Assembly: GCA_017644045.1 (NCBI GenBank)
Contig: JAEPMI010000008.1
Span: 496,001 to 560,000, forward strand
Reading direction: 5' to 3'
DNA length: 64,000 bases
DNA from: Deltaproteobacteria bacterium
Lineage (GTDB): Bacteria > Myxococcota_A > Polyangia > Polyangiales > Houyiibacteriaceae
In this document: piece after piece, positions 57,674-64,000 of the stretch
How positions within the stretch are numbered: position 1 is the stretch's first letter
Layout: each line of letters begins with the position of its first letter
Program-made: the position numbers and the translations under genes
The notes under the pieces: model-generated
Told to the model about the DNA's origin: nothing
The model's database searches: none
Seen by the model: the letters and a program-made list of their open reading frames with translations, nothing else

Positions 57674-59725
57674 CTACTCCGCGACGCTGGGCTGAGGGGC
57701 CTCGCCCTGGGTCCACGCGAAGCGGTGGCCGGCGGGGAGGCTGGCCGTCTCGGTGGTGAGCTCGGCGTTCGGCCAGCGGACGGTGACCTCTGCGTCGCAC
57801 GCGGTGCCGAGACCGAAGTGGAGCGTCAGGTCCGACTGCGAGCCGTAGTGGCCGTGGCCGCCGTCGACTTCGGCGACCTGGGTGCGGCCGTCGCTGGTGC
57901 GCACGGTGACCTGCGCGCCGATGGCGTTCCGGTTGGTCCCCTCACCGCCCTCGAGGCGGACCTGCAGCCAGTTGCCCGTCGGGGTCACGTTCTCGAACGC
58001 GCGGATCTGCGCGGTCTCGTAGCAGTCGTTCGGAGCGGCCGCGTCGCAGCGCGATCGGCTGTGGCCCACGATGATGTCGAGGTCGCCGTCGCGGTCGAAG
58101 TCGGCGACCACGACGCCGTGGCTGCGGTTGTGCTCGAAGAAGTCGGCGGTGGCGACCTCGGTGAACGCGAGGGGCGAGTCGTGGTGGTAGAGCAGACCGC
58201 GGTTGCCGGGGTAATCGGAGGCGCCGACGTACACGTCGAGCAGACCGTCGTTGTCGAAGTCGAAGAGGACGTTGGTCATGTGCCCCTCGTCCCAACTCGC
58301 GCTGCCGAGGTGGTCCGCCTCGAGACCCATCGCCGCGTCGCCGGGGCGATCGAAGCTCAGCTCGCCGGTGTTGACCAGCAGGTTCGAGCCGTCGGAGCCC
58401 GCGCCGGCCCACCAGTGGCGAATCTCACCGGTCATCAGGTCGAGGTCGCCGTCGCCGTCGACGTCGCCCGCGCTGGTGCAGCCGCTGTTGCCGCCGAGCC
58501 GGAAGGGCTCGCGGCCGGTGTCGTGGTCCCAGTTCTCGGTGGTGCACGCGATGGCGGGCGAGCCGGCGGCGTCGCAGCCCTCGGCGCCCGGGTTCGACTG
58601 GCAGAAGCACATGGCGAACTGGTTGTCCTCCCAGGTCGTGTCGCCATCGAACGCGTAGCCGCTCTCCACCGACCGGTTCACGAAGGTCACGGTCCCGTCG
58701 GCCGCACGGACGCCTTGCCAGAGATGGTTCGGGGCGCGGCCGTAGCTGGGCGCGAGGAGCTCGGTGGTGCCGTCACCGTCGAGGTCGCGCGCGAGGGATC
58801 CCCAGGCGCGCGAATGCGCGCGCGCCTCGTTGAGTGCCGCGATGCTGCTCCACTCCTCGGTGATCAGCCCGACCGCTTCGGTGACGTCGGTCCAGCCGCC
58901 GGCGCCGTCGCCGCGGTAGAGGTAGTCCTGCAGGATGACGGTGCTGATGGTTGCGAAGCCGTTCTGCGCGACGAAGAGGTCGAGGTTTCCGTCGCGGTCG
59001 TAGTCCACGAAGGACTCGCCGGCGGGGACGCTGATGAGATCCGGGCTGCGGACCACGCTGAGCGGCCCGAGGGTGAAGTTGCCCGAGCCGTCGTTGACCA
59101 TGATCTCGCTGCGCTCGTCCATGGTGATCGCGCGGTCGTCGGTGTTGAGCGCGAGGAACGCGTCCATGTCCCCGTCGTTGTCGATGTCACCGAACGCGGC
59201 GCCGCTCACCGGTCGGCCCTTGCCGCCGAGGTCGCCGCGCGGGGTGAGGATGCCGCTCGCGATGGTCACGTCCGTGAAGCCACCCGCGGGGTCGTTTCGG
59301 AGGAGCCAGCTCCGGCGCGCGCCGTCACCGGTGTCGAGCGCGTCCAGGTTCGCCGCGCCGCGACGCACGAAGAGGTCGGCCCAGCCGTCGCCGTCGATGT
59401 CCGCCACGTTGAGCCGGGTGCCCTCCACGCCGCTCAGGCCCCACTCGCCGGTGACCTCGCGGAACGCGGGGGTCCCCGCCGCCCAGGGCGTGGCCGCCGG
59501 GTCGCAGACCGGCTCGGGGATCGGGAGCACACAGGCGCTCCCCCCGCAGACCTCGCCTTCACCGCAGACCGGGCCGGCGACGTCGCCGCAGTGGCACATC
59601 CCGTCGTCCGGCGAGCAGGTGGCGCCCTCGCCACAGTCGACGAGGGCACAGAGATCGGCGGAGTCGTCGCCGCAGCCGAGGAAGGCGAGGGCGACAGAGC
59701 CGAGGACGAGAAAGCGAAGCGGCAT
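57674..59725 (-). CDS. FG-GAP/VCBS repeat lipoprotein with ASPIC/UnbV C-terminal domain
   Basis: A 683-residue protein. Signal MPLRFLVLGSVALAFLGC, Cys18 followed by G-D-D-S. A short EGF-like Cys segment (CALVDCGEGATCSPDDGMCH) leads to FG-GAP/VCBS propeller repeats with calcium loops: NVADIDGDGWADLFVRRG, AAFGDIDNDGDMDAFLAL, FVDYDRDGNLDLFVAQNG, SAGDVDGDGDLDLMTGE, LFDFDNDGLLDVYVG, VADFDRDGDLDIIVGH. The C-terminus (about 590-670) is an ASPIC/UnbV module: NWLQVRLEGGEGTNRNAIGA with GAQVTVRT and GLGTACDAEVTVRWP, the CRTAC1-type layout. A calcium-dependent surface-binding protein is likely. A TAATCC box lies six bases before the ATG. Confidence 0.9.
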   Translation of the reverse strand: MPLRFLVLGSVALAFLGCGDDSADLCALVDCGEGATCSPDDGMCHCGDVAGPVCGEGEVCGGSACVLPIPEPVCDPAATPWAAGTPAFREVTGEWGLSGVEGTRLNVADIDGDGWADLFVRRGAANLDALDTGDGARRSWLLRNDPAGGFTDVTIASGILTPRGDLGGKGRPVSGAAFGDIDNDGDMDAFLALNTDDRAITMDERSEIMVNDGSGNFTLGPLSVVRSPDLISVPAGESFVDYDRDGNLDLFVAQNGFATISTVILQDYLYRGDGAGGWTDVTEAVGLITEEWSSIAALNEARAHSRAWGSLARDLDGDGTTELLAPSYGRAPNHLWQGVRAADGTVTFVNRSVESGYAFDGDTTWEDNQFAMCFCQSNPGAEGCDAAGSPAIACTTENWDHDTGREPFRLGGNSGCTSAGDVDGDGDLDLMTGEIRHWWAGAGSDGSNLLVNTGELSFDRPGDAAMGLEADHLGSASWDEGHMTNVLFDFDNDGLLDVYVGASDYPGNRGLLYHHDSPLAFTEVATADFFEHNRSHGVVVADFDRDGDLDIIVGHSRSRCDAAAPNDCYETAQIRAFENVTPTGNWLQVRLEGGEGTNRNAIGAQVTVRTSDGRTQVAEVDGGHGHYGSQSDLTLHFGLGTACDAEVTVRWPNAELTTETASLPAGHRFAWTQGEAPQPSVAE

Positions 59726-59731
59726 CGAGTG

Positions 59732-59737
59732 GGATTA
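59732..59737 (-). promoter_or_regulatory. Possible leaderless -10 box
   Basis: TAATCC (five of six positions of TANNNT) lies six bases before ATG 59725, with no ribosome site. Confidence 0.35.
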
Positions 59738-59827
59738 GCACCCACACGACGGCCGTGGCGTGAGGTGACGCAGCGGAGTGAAGCCTGCTCACTGTGCTGA
59801 ACGCCCTTCAGTCGCGGGGTAAACGAC

Positions 59828-60574
59828 CTACTGGGGCGCCCAGCCGCACTCGGCGGCGAGGGCGCGGGGGAGCCGGTAGCTCTGGCTCAAATCGAGGTCC
59901 AGATCTTCGATCGCTGCGCGAGCCCTCGCCGCGAGGGCCTCGTCGAAGAGTGCGCGCGCCTCGTCGCATTCGCCGCGGCTGGCGGCCACGTCGGAGCGGA
60001 GCTCGAGGAGCTCGGCCTGGAAGCGGTCGTCGTCGGGCTCGAGCGCTTCGGCGACCGCAGCCATCGCCATCGCGTGATCGTTCTCTTCCCGGCTGCGCGC
60101 GACGAGCGCCAGCGCGAGCCACGCCTGTGGGTCGTTGGGAGCCATCCGCCGACGCCACTGCGCCCGGCTCTCGCTCACTTCTCGCGGGCTCTCGAACGCC
60201 AGCGCCTGCTCCGCCGCGACCCACGCCACCGCTGGCGCGATGCCCATCGCGAAGCCGAGCACGACTGGGGCGATGCCGGAGGCATCGGGCTCTTCGACGC
60301 GTCGCATCGCGAGCCCCGCGCCCACGAGCGCGAGGAAGCCGCCGAGCGCCCAGCCGAGCCCAACGTGCGACGCGCCGCCGATGTCCGGTCCGAGGGCGTC
60401 GTGCCCCGCCAGCCCACCGAAGAGCGCGAGGCCGAGCGCCGACGCCAGCACGGCGCGCTGGTCGTTCGGCGCGAGGCGGGCGAGGAGCGAGCGCACGCCG
60501 AGCGCGGCGATGGCGATGACGAGCACCGGCAAGACCACCGGGAGCCAGCGCTCGTCCCAGGGGAGGGGGCTCAC
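59828..60574 (-). CDS. Membrane protein with TPR-like tail
   Basis: A 248-residue protein from GTG 60574, one base after the xthA stop, so probably translated from the same mRNA. Four hydrophobic helices occupy the first 120 residues (WLPVVLPVLVIAIAALGV, AVLASALGLALFGGLAGHD, VGLGWALGGFLALVGAGLAM, APVVLGFAMGIAPAVAWVAA). A helical TPR-like tail follows (DPQAWLALALVARSREENDH, MAAVAEALEPDDDRFQAELL, ARALFDEALAARARAAIEDL). No family recognised. It may be a membrane-tethered scaffold. Confidence 0.72.
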   Translation of the reverse strand: MSPLPWDERWLPVVLPVLVIAIAALGVRSLLARLAPNDQRAVLASALGLALFGGLAGHDALGPDIGGASHVGLGWALGGFLALVGAGLAMRRVEEPDASGIAPVVLGFAMGIAPAVAWVAAEQALAFESPREVSESRAQWRRRMAPNDPQAWLALALVARSREENDHAMAMAAVAEALEPDDDRFQAELLELRSDVAASRGECDEARALFDEALAARARAAIEDLDLDLSQSYRLPRALAAECGWAPQ

Positions 60575-60575
60575 C

Positions 60576-61388
60576 TCAGACGGGCGCGGCCGGCGGCCAG
60601 AGCGGCGACACGGGCTTGCGCGCGGCGAAACGGACGCTCACCGGCGCGTGGTCGCTGGCGCCCTTGCCCTCGCGTTCGCTGCGGTCGACGATGGCGCCGG
60701 TGACCAGCTCGGCGAGCGGCGCGGTACAGAAGACGTGGTCGATGCGCAGCCCTTCGTCGCGCTCGAAGCTGCCGCCGCGGTAGTCCCACCAGGACCAGAC
60801 CTCGCCGGTCGGGTGGAAGGGACGGAACACGTCGACGAGACCGAAGTCGGCGATGTCCGCCAGCGCGCCGCGCACGTCGTCGTTGGCCAGCACGCCGCCC
60901 TCGAAGACGTCGGGGTGCGAGACGTCGTCGGGGAAGGGAGCCACGTTGAAGTCGCCGCAGAGCACGAGCTTCTGCGTGGGGTCGAAGCGATCGTCGAGCT
61001 GCTTCCGGAGCCGCTCCATCCACTTCAGCTTGTAGGGGTACTTGTCCGAGTCGACGGTGCCGCCGTTCGGGAAGTACGCGCAGATGACCTGGATGCCCTC
61101 GATCGTTGCGCCGATGAGCCGCGAGTGGTCGTCGTCCGGATCTCCGTCCAGCCCACGCCACACGTCCTGAGGCTCGGCCTTCGAGAGGATGGCCACGCCG
61201 TTGTACGCCTTCTGGCCGAAGTGACTGACGTGGTAGCCGAGGGCCTCGCAGCGCTCGGCCGGGAAGTCCTCGTCGACGACCTTCGTCTCCTGCAGGCAGA
61301 TCACGTCCGGCCGATGTCGCTCGAGCCAGTCCGCGAGCCGGTCCTCGCGGGCTCGGGCCGAGTTGATGTTCCAGGTCACCAAGTCCAC
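60576..61388 (-). CDS. xthA: Exodeoxyribonuclease III (AP endonuclease)
   Basis: A 270-residue Xth-type nuclease for base-excision repair. GTG 61388 gives MDLVTWNINSARARE with Asn7. Catalytic and metal residues are seen in VICLQETKV (Glu34), CAYFPNGG, LVLCGDFNVAPFPDDVSHPD (Asp-Asn pair), SWWDYRGGSFERDEGLRIDH and the final SDHAPVSVRF (Asp-His). WSWWDYRGG is the loop that discriminates exonuclease III. Its stop is one base from the membrane protein at 60574. Divergent from ridA. Confidence 0.95.
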   Translation of the reverse strand: MDLVTWNINSARAREDRLADWLERHRPDVICLQETKVVDEDFPAERCEALGYHVSHFGQKAYNGVAILSKAEPQDVWRGLDGDPDDDHSRLIGATIEGIQVICAYFPNGGTVDSDKYPYKLKWMERLRKQLDDRFDPTQKLVLCGDFNVAPFPDDVSHPDVFEGGVLANDDVRGALADIADFGLVDVFRPFHPTGEVWSWWDYRGGSFERDEGLRIDHVFCTAPLAELVTGAIVDRSEREGKGASDHAPVSVRFAARKPVSPLWPPAAPV

Positions 61389-61415
61389 GTCGCGAGGTGT
61401 AGCAGAATCGAAGGG

Positions 61416-61444
61416 TTGGCGTTGGCCGGGGGGTTGGCTAGCGT
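61416..61444 (+). promoter_or_regulatory. Candidate leaderless promoter of ridA
   Basis: TTGGCG (-35-like, 61416-61421), a 17-base spacer, then TAGCGT (61439-61444) six bases before ATG 61451. There is no ribosome site. The spacer region contains three GTTGGC copies. Confidence 0.5.
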
Positions 61445-61450
61445 TCGCGC

Positions 61451-61843
61451 ATGCCCAAGAAGGTCATCGCCACCGATGGTGCGCCCGCGGCGCTCGCTTC
61501 CTACTCCCAGGCCACGGCCGCCGGCGGCTGGGTCTTCTGCTCCGGTCAGATCGGGCTCGATCCCTCGGGCACCCTCGTCGAGGGCGGCGCGGTCGCGGAG
61601 GCCACCCAGATCATGGCGAACCTCGGCGCGGTGCTCGAGGCGGCCGGGGCGTCGTTCGCCGACGTCGTGAAGTGCACCATCTTCCTCGCCGACATGGGGG
61701 ACTTCGGCGCGGTGAACGAGGTCTACTCCAAGGCCTTCGAGGGGATGGACCCGCCGGCCCGCGCGTGCGTGGCCGTGAAGACGCTGCCCAAGAACGTGCA
61801 GGTCGAGATCGAGGCCATCGCCTACGTGGGAGACGCGGGGTGA
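61451..61843 (+). CDS. ridA: RidA family enamine/imine deaminase
   Basis: A 130-residue RidA (YjgF/UK114) protein that hydrolyses reactive enamines such as 2-aminoacrylate. It shows APAALASYSQATAAGGWVFC then SGQIGLDPSGTLVEGG, EATQIMANLGAVLEAAGASF, VVKCTIFLADMGDFGAVNEV and PPARACVAVKTLPKNVQVEI, which includes the substrate-binding Arg and the conserved E-I-E-A-I-A end. Length is typical. Its TGA overlaps the GTG of the next lipoprotein gene (GTGA). No ribosome site, but a TAGCGT box stands six bases before the ATG. Confidence 0.95.
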   Translation: MPKKVIATDGAPAALASYSQATAAGGWVFCSGQIGLDPSGTLVEGGAVAEATQIMANLGAVLEAAGASFADVVKCTIFLADMGDFGAVNEVYSKAFEGMDPPARACVAVKTLPKNVQVEIEAIAYVGDAG

Positions 61844-62769
61844 GGCTCGCGACGCTCCTGCTGGCGCTGGCCCTCGGCTGCGGCGACGACGGCGGCGGCA
61901 CCGACGACCCCGTCACCGACGGCGCCGTCCGGGACGCCAGCAGGGACGCGGACGTGCTGGAGTGCGACGGTGGCGGCTGCGTGAGCCGCCGGTGCCGCCT
62001 GCTGGACTACTACGAGGGACCGGCGGAGGACGGTCTCGTGGTCGGTGAGATGCAGGACGAAGCCTTCGTCGCGTACGAGGCGGGCGGCGACGCGACCTAC
62101 GTCTTCGGCTTCCAGGGCGGCGTGATGATCCAGCCCGTGGTGGACGTGCCGGCGGAGCGTGTCGCCGACGAACCCTGCGCGCAGATCACCTTCCGCCATC
62201 GCCCCGATCCGGCGTATCCGGACGACGCCGGCGAGGTGGAGTTCTTCTCGGAGAACGTCTTCATCGACACGCTCGAAGCCGTGGACACCCGCTTCCGCGG
62301 CGGCGCCTACGCCGACCAGATGGGGTGGGCCGCGGCCGACGGAGTCCGCATGATCCTCGAAGCCGAGGTGCGCGGCCCCGACTGGGCGCTCCGGACGGAG
62401 CTCCCGGTGCGCGTGGTCGATCAGGACGGCTGGGACGAGTGCGACGTGGTGCCGACCACCTTCGCGATCGGCTGCGAGCTGGTCGAGCTCTCTGGCGCGG
62501 CGACCGTGGAGTCGGTGGGCGACACCACCGGACTCGCGTGCGCCGCGACGGCACCCGTCACGCTGACCCTGGCGCCGAGCGACGTCGTGGTGCCCGAGGG
62601 CTGCTACGAGCTCACGCGAACCATCGACGTCGAACGCGGTTGCATCGACGACCAGGGGCTCGCCCCCGGCGTCGTGCTCGACGAGGTCTTCTGGACCTTC
62701 CCCGCCGACCCGGAGCAGGAGTGCTACGAGACGCTCGGCGTGGTCGAGCGTGGCTGCGACTGCCTCTGA
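61840..62769 (+). CDS. Predicted lipoprotein coupled to ridA
   Basis: A 309-residue protein. GTG 61840 overlaps the ridA stop and gives VRLATLLLALALGC, Cys14 followed by G-D-D-G-G, with an Asp/Gly linker. The mature part has two similar beta-rich halves, each with cysteines (RRCRLLDYYEGPAEDGLVVG, DEPCAQITFRHRPDPAYPDD; DECDVVPTTFAIGCELVELS, LACAATAPVTLTLAPSD, ECYETLGVVERGCDCL). Not recognised. The coupling to ridA is unusual since one product is cytosolic and the other envelope-bound. Ends three bases from convergent purA. Confidence 0.72.
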   Translation: MRLATLLLALALGCGDDGGGTDDPVTDGAVRDASRDADVLECDGGGCVSRRCRLLDYYEGPAEDGLVVGEMQDEAFVAYEAGGDATYVFGFQGGVMIQPVVDVPAERVADEPCAQITFRHRPDPAYPDDAGEVEFFSENVFIDTLEAVDTRFRGGAYADQMGWAAADGVRMILEAEVRGPDWALRTELPVRVVDQDGWDECDVVPTTFAIGCELVELSGAATVESVGDTTGLACAATAPVTLTLAPSDVVVPEGCYELTRTIDVERGCIDDQGLAPGVVLDEVFWTFPADPEQECYETLGVVERGCDCL

Positions 62770-62772
62770 GCG

Positions 62773-64000
62773 TCAGCCGAAGGGCGCGTCGTGACCGAAG
62801 GTCTCTTCGCGGTCCGGGCCGACGCTCACGATGCTGACCGGGCAGGCGGCGAGCTCTTCGATGCGCGCGACGTACTCCTGCGCGGTCTTCGGGAGCTCGT
62901 CCTTGCTCTTGCAGCCCGAGATGTCCTCGTCCCAGCCGGGCATCGTCTCGTAGACCGGCTCGACGTCTTCCCAGCCGTCGAAGGGCGGCTCGTCGTAAGA
63001 CTGACCGCCGAGCTGGTAGCCGGTGCAGAGCTTCAGCTCGCCCATGCCGGTGAGGACGTCGAGCTTGGTCAGCGCGATGGAGGTCAGCCCATTCACGCGG
63101 GCGGCCATCCGGAGCGCCGGTAGATCGAGCCAGCCGCAGCGACGCGGTCGACCGGTGGTCGCGCCGAACTCGGCGCCCGCCTTGCGGAGCGCTTCGCCGA
63201 TGGGGCCCTCGAGCTCGGTGGGGAAGGGGCCGCCGCCGACGCGCGTGGTGTACGCCTTGGTGATGCCGACGACCTTGTCGATGCCGGTCGGGCCGACGCC
63301 CGCACCGGTGCAGGCGCCACCCGCGATGGCGCTCGAGCTGGTCACGAAGGGGTATGTGCCGTGGTCGATGTCGAGCATCGTGCCCTGCGCGCCTTCGAGC
63401 AGGACCTTCTTGCCGGCGCCGAGCGCCTCGGCGGCCTCGCGCGCGGCGTCGCAGCCGAGCGGCTGCAAGCGCTCCGCCCAACCCGCGGCCTGCTCGGCGA
63501 TCTCCTTCGCGCTCGGCAGCTCACCGCCGAGCGCCTTCGCGACCGGCGCCCAGTTGGCGAGGTTCGCCTCGATCTTCTCGAGGAGGCCGTCGCGCCAGAG
63601 GTCGCCGACCCGCACGCCGCGGCGCCCGATCTTGTCCTCGTAGGCCGGACCGATGCCCCGCTTGGTCGTGCCGATCTTGCCGTCGCCCGCCGCCGCCTCG
63701 CGGAGGCCGTCGAGGAGCTTGTGGTGCGGCAGGACCAGGTGCGCGCGCTCGGCCACGCCGAGACGGCCCGCGGTGCTCACGCCACGCTTCTCGAGCGCGT
63801 CGATCTCGTCGATGACCGTCTGTGCGTCGATGACCGTGCCCTGACCGATGAGGCAGCGCTTCCCCTCGTGGAGGATGCCGCTCGGGACCAGGTGGAGAAC
63901 GAGCTTCTCGCCGCGCACGACGAGCGTGTGACCCGCGTTCGCGCCACCGGCGTATCGCACGACGAGCTCGGCGTGTGGCGAGAGCAGGTCGACGATCTTC
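62773..64000 (-). CDS. purA: Adenylosuccinate synthetase (5' end beyond window)
   Basis: At least 408 residues of PurA, which joins aspartate to IMP using GTP in AMP synthesis. The gene enters from the right edge; the frame reads KIVDLLSPHAELVVRYAGGA next to the edge, so only the N-terminal 15 or so residues with the GDEGKG P-loop are missing. Further motifs: NAGHTLVVRGEKLVLHLVPS, GTTKRGIGPAYEDKIGRRGV, LLEGAQGTMLDIDHGTYPFV, VGGGPFPTEL and the C-terminal SVGPDREETF. GTG 63960 is in frame but is an internal codon. Intact where visible. Confidence 0.96.
   Translation of the reverse strand, partial: KIVDLLSPHAELVVRYAGGANAGHTLVVRGEKLVLHLVPSGILHEGKRCLIGQGTVIDAQTVIDEIDALEKRGVSTAGRLGVAERAHLVLPHHKLLDGLREAAAGDGKIGTTKRGIGPAYEDKIGRRGVRVGDLWRDGLLEKIEANLANWAPVAKALGGELPSAKEIAEQAAGWAERLQPLGCDAAREAAEALGAGKKVLLEGAQGTMLDIDHGTYPFVTSSSAIAGGACTGAGVGPTGIDKVVGITKAYTTRVGGGPFPTELEGPIGEALRKAGAEFGATTGRPRRCGWLDLPALRMAARVNGLTSIALTKLDVLTGMGELKLCTGYQLGGQSYDEPPFDGWEDVEPVYETMPGWDEDISGCKSKDELPKTAQEYVARIEELAACPVSIVSVGPDREETFGHDAPFG

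Overview
The window is high-GC DNA from a myxobacterium-like organism, most likely Myxococcota of the Polyangiales (Sandaracinus-like) group. This is an inference from gene content: a DUF2330 protein with a MYXO-CTERM-like tail, an AgmX/PglI C-terminal domain protein, MopE-type and thrombospondin-3 calcium-binding repeats, bacterial LDL-receptor class A repeats, an alkylglycerone-phosphate-synthase homologue, and at least 17 predicted lipoproteins, many starting C-G-D-D at the mature end. There are about 62 protein genes and one tRNA. Coding density is very high and no gene-free stretch exceeds 300 bases. I see no phage, insertion sequence, CRISPR array or replication origin.

Layout. 1-7.2 kb: end of a LysR regulator, envelope proteins (DUF2330, LDLa lipoprotein), a LysR/DUF1772 divergent pair with a 15-codon upstream ORF, and a prepilin peptidase. 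7.4-11.1 kb: proB-proA-rsfS-rlmH (proline synthesis plus two ribosome factors). 11.2-14.8 kb: comF, an unknown gene, a lipoprotein, then smpB with two coupled unknown genes. 14.8-19.7 kb: two large divergent calcium-repeat lipoproteins (VWA/TSP3 and MopE-like). 19.7-24 kb: a four-gene minus-strand run (TPR/cyclic-nucleotide protein, GT2, AGPS-like enzyme, small lipoprotein). 24-30.4 kb: AgmX-like protein, glucokinase, CreD-like membrane protein, ABC-F ATPase, PanE-family reductase, ended by a three-armed inverted repeat. 30.6-34.2 kb: a flavin monooxygenase/short-chain dehydrogenase fusion divergent from an AraC regulator. 34.2-41.7 kb: lipoproteins, a cereblon-like CULT protein, a four-CBS protein and a beta-helix protein. 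41.7-50.6 kb: tRNA-Val(CAC), thiolase, a PEP-synthase-like fragment protein, DUF4259, cysteine-rich lipoprotein, lone receiver domain, 3-hydroxyacyl-CoA dehydrogenase and enoyl-CoA hydratase. 50.6-64 kb: SRPBCC protein, pectate lyase, glpD, WG-repeat protein, FG-GAP/ASPIC protein, xthA, ridA and the 5'-truncated purA.

Functional themes. Thiolase, hydroxyacyl-CoA dehydrogenase and crotonase give three steps of short-chain acyl-CoA metabolism. glpD and the AGPS-like enzyme touch glycerol-phosphate and ether-lipid metabolism. The envelope genes dominate: secreted or surface lipoproteins with cysteine-rich, calcium-binding, beta-helix and propeller-like repeats.

Most notable signals: (1) a TANNNT box 6-7 nt before the start codon of several genes without a Shine-Dalgarno site, suggesting leaderless mRNAs; (2) a recurrent C-G-D-D(-D) motif after the lipobox, resembling the Bacteroidetes lipoprotein export signal; (3) a CULT (thalidomide-binding type) protein with the tri-Trp cage and zinc cysteines at CRBN spacing; (4) a 139-bp three-armed perfect inverted repeat; (5) a degenerate PEP-synthase/rifampin-phosphotransferase-like protein coupled to a thiolase. 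All domain names come from motif reading only; no database search was run.
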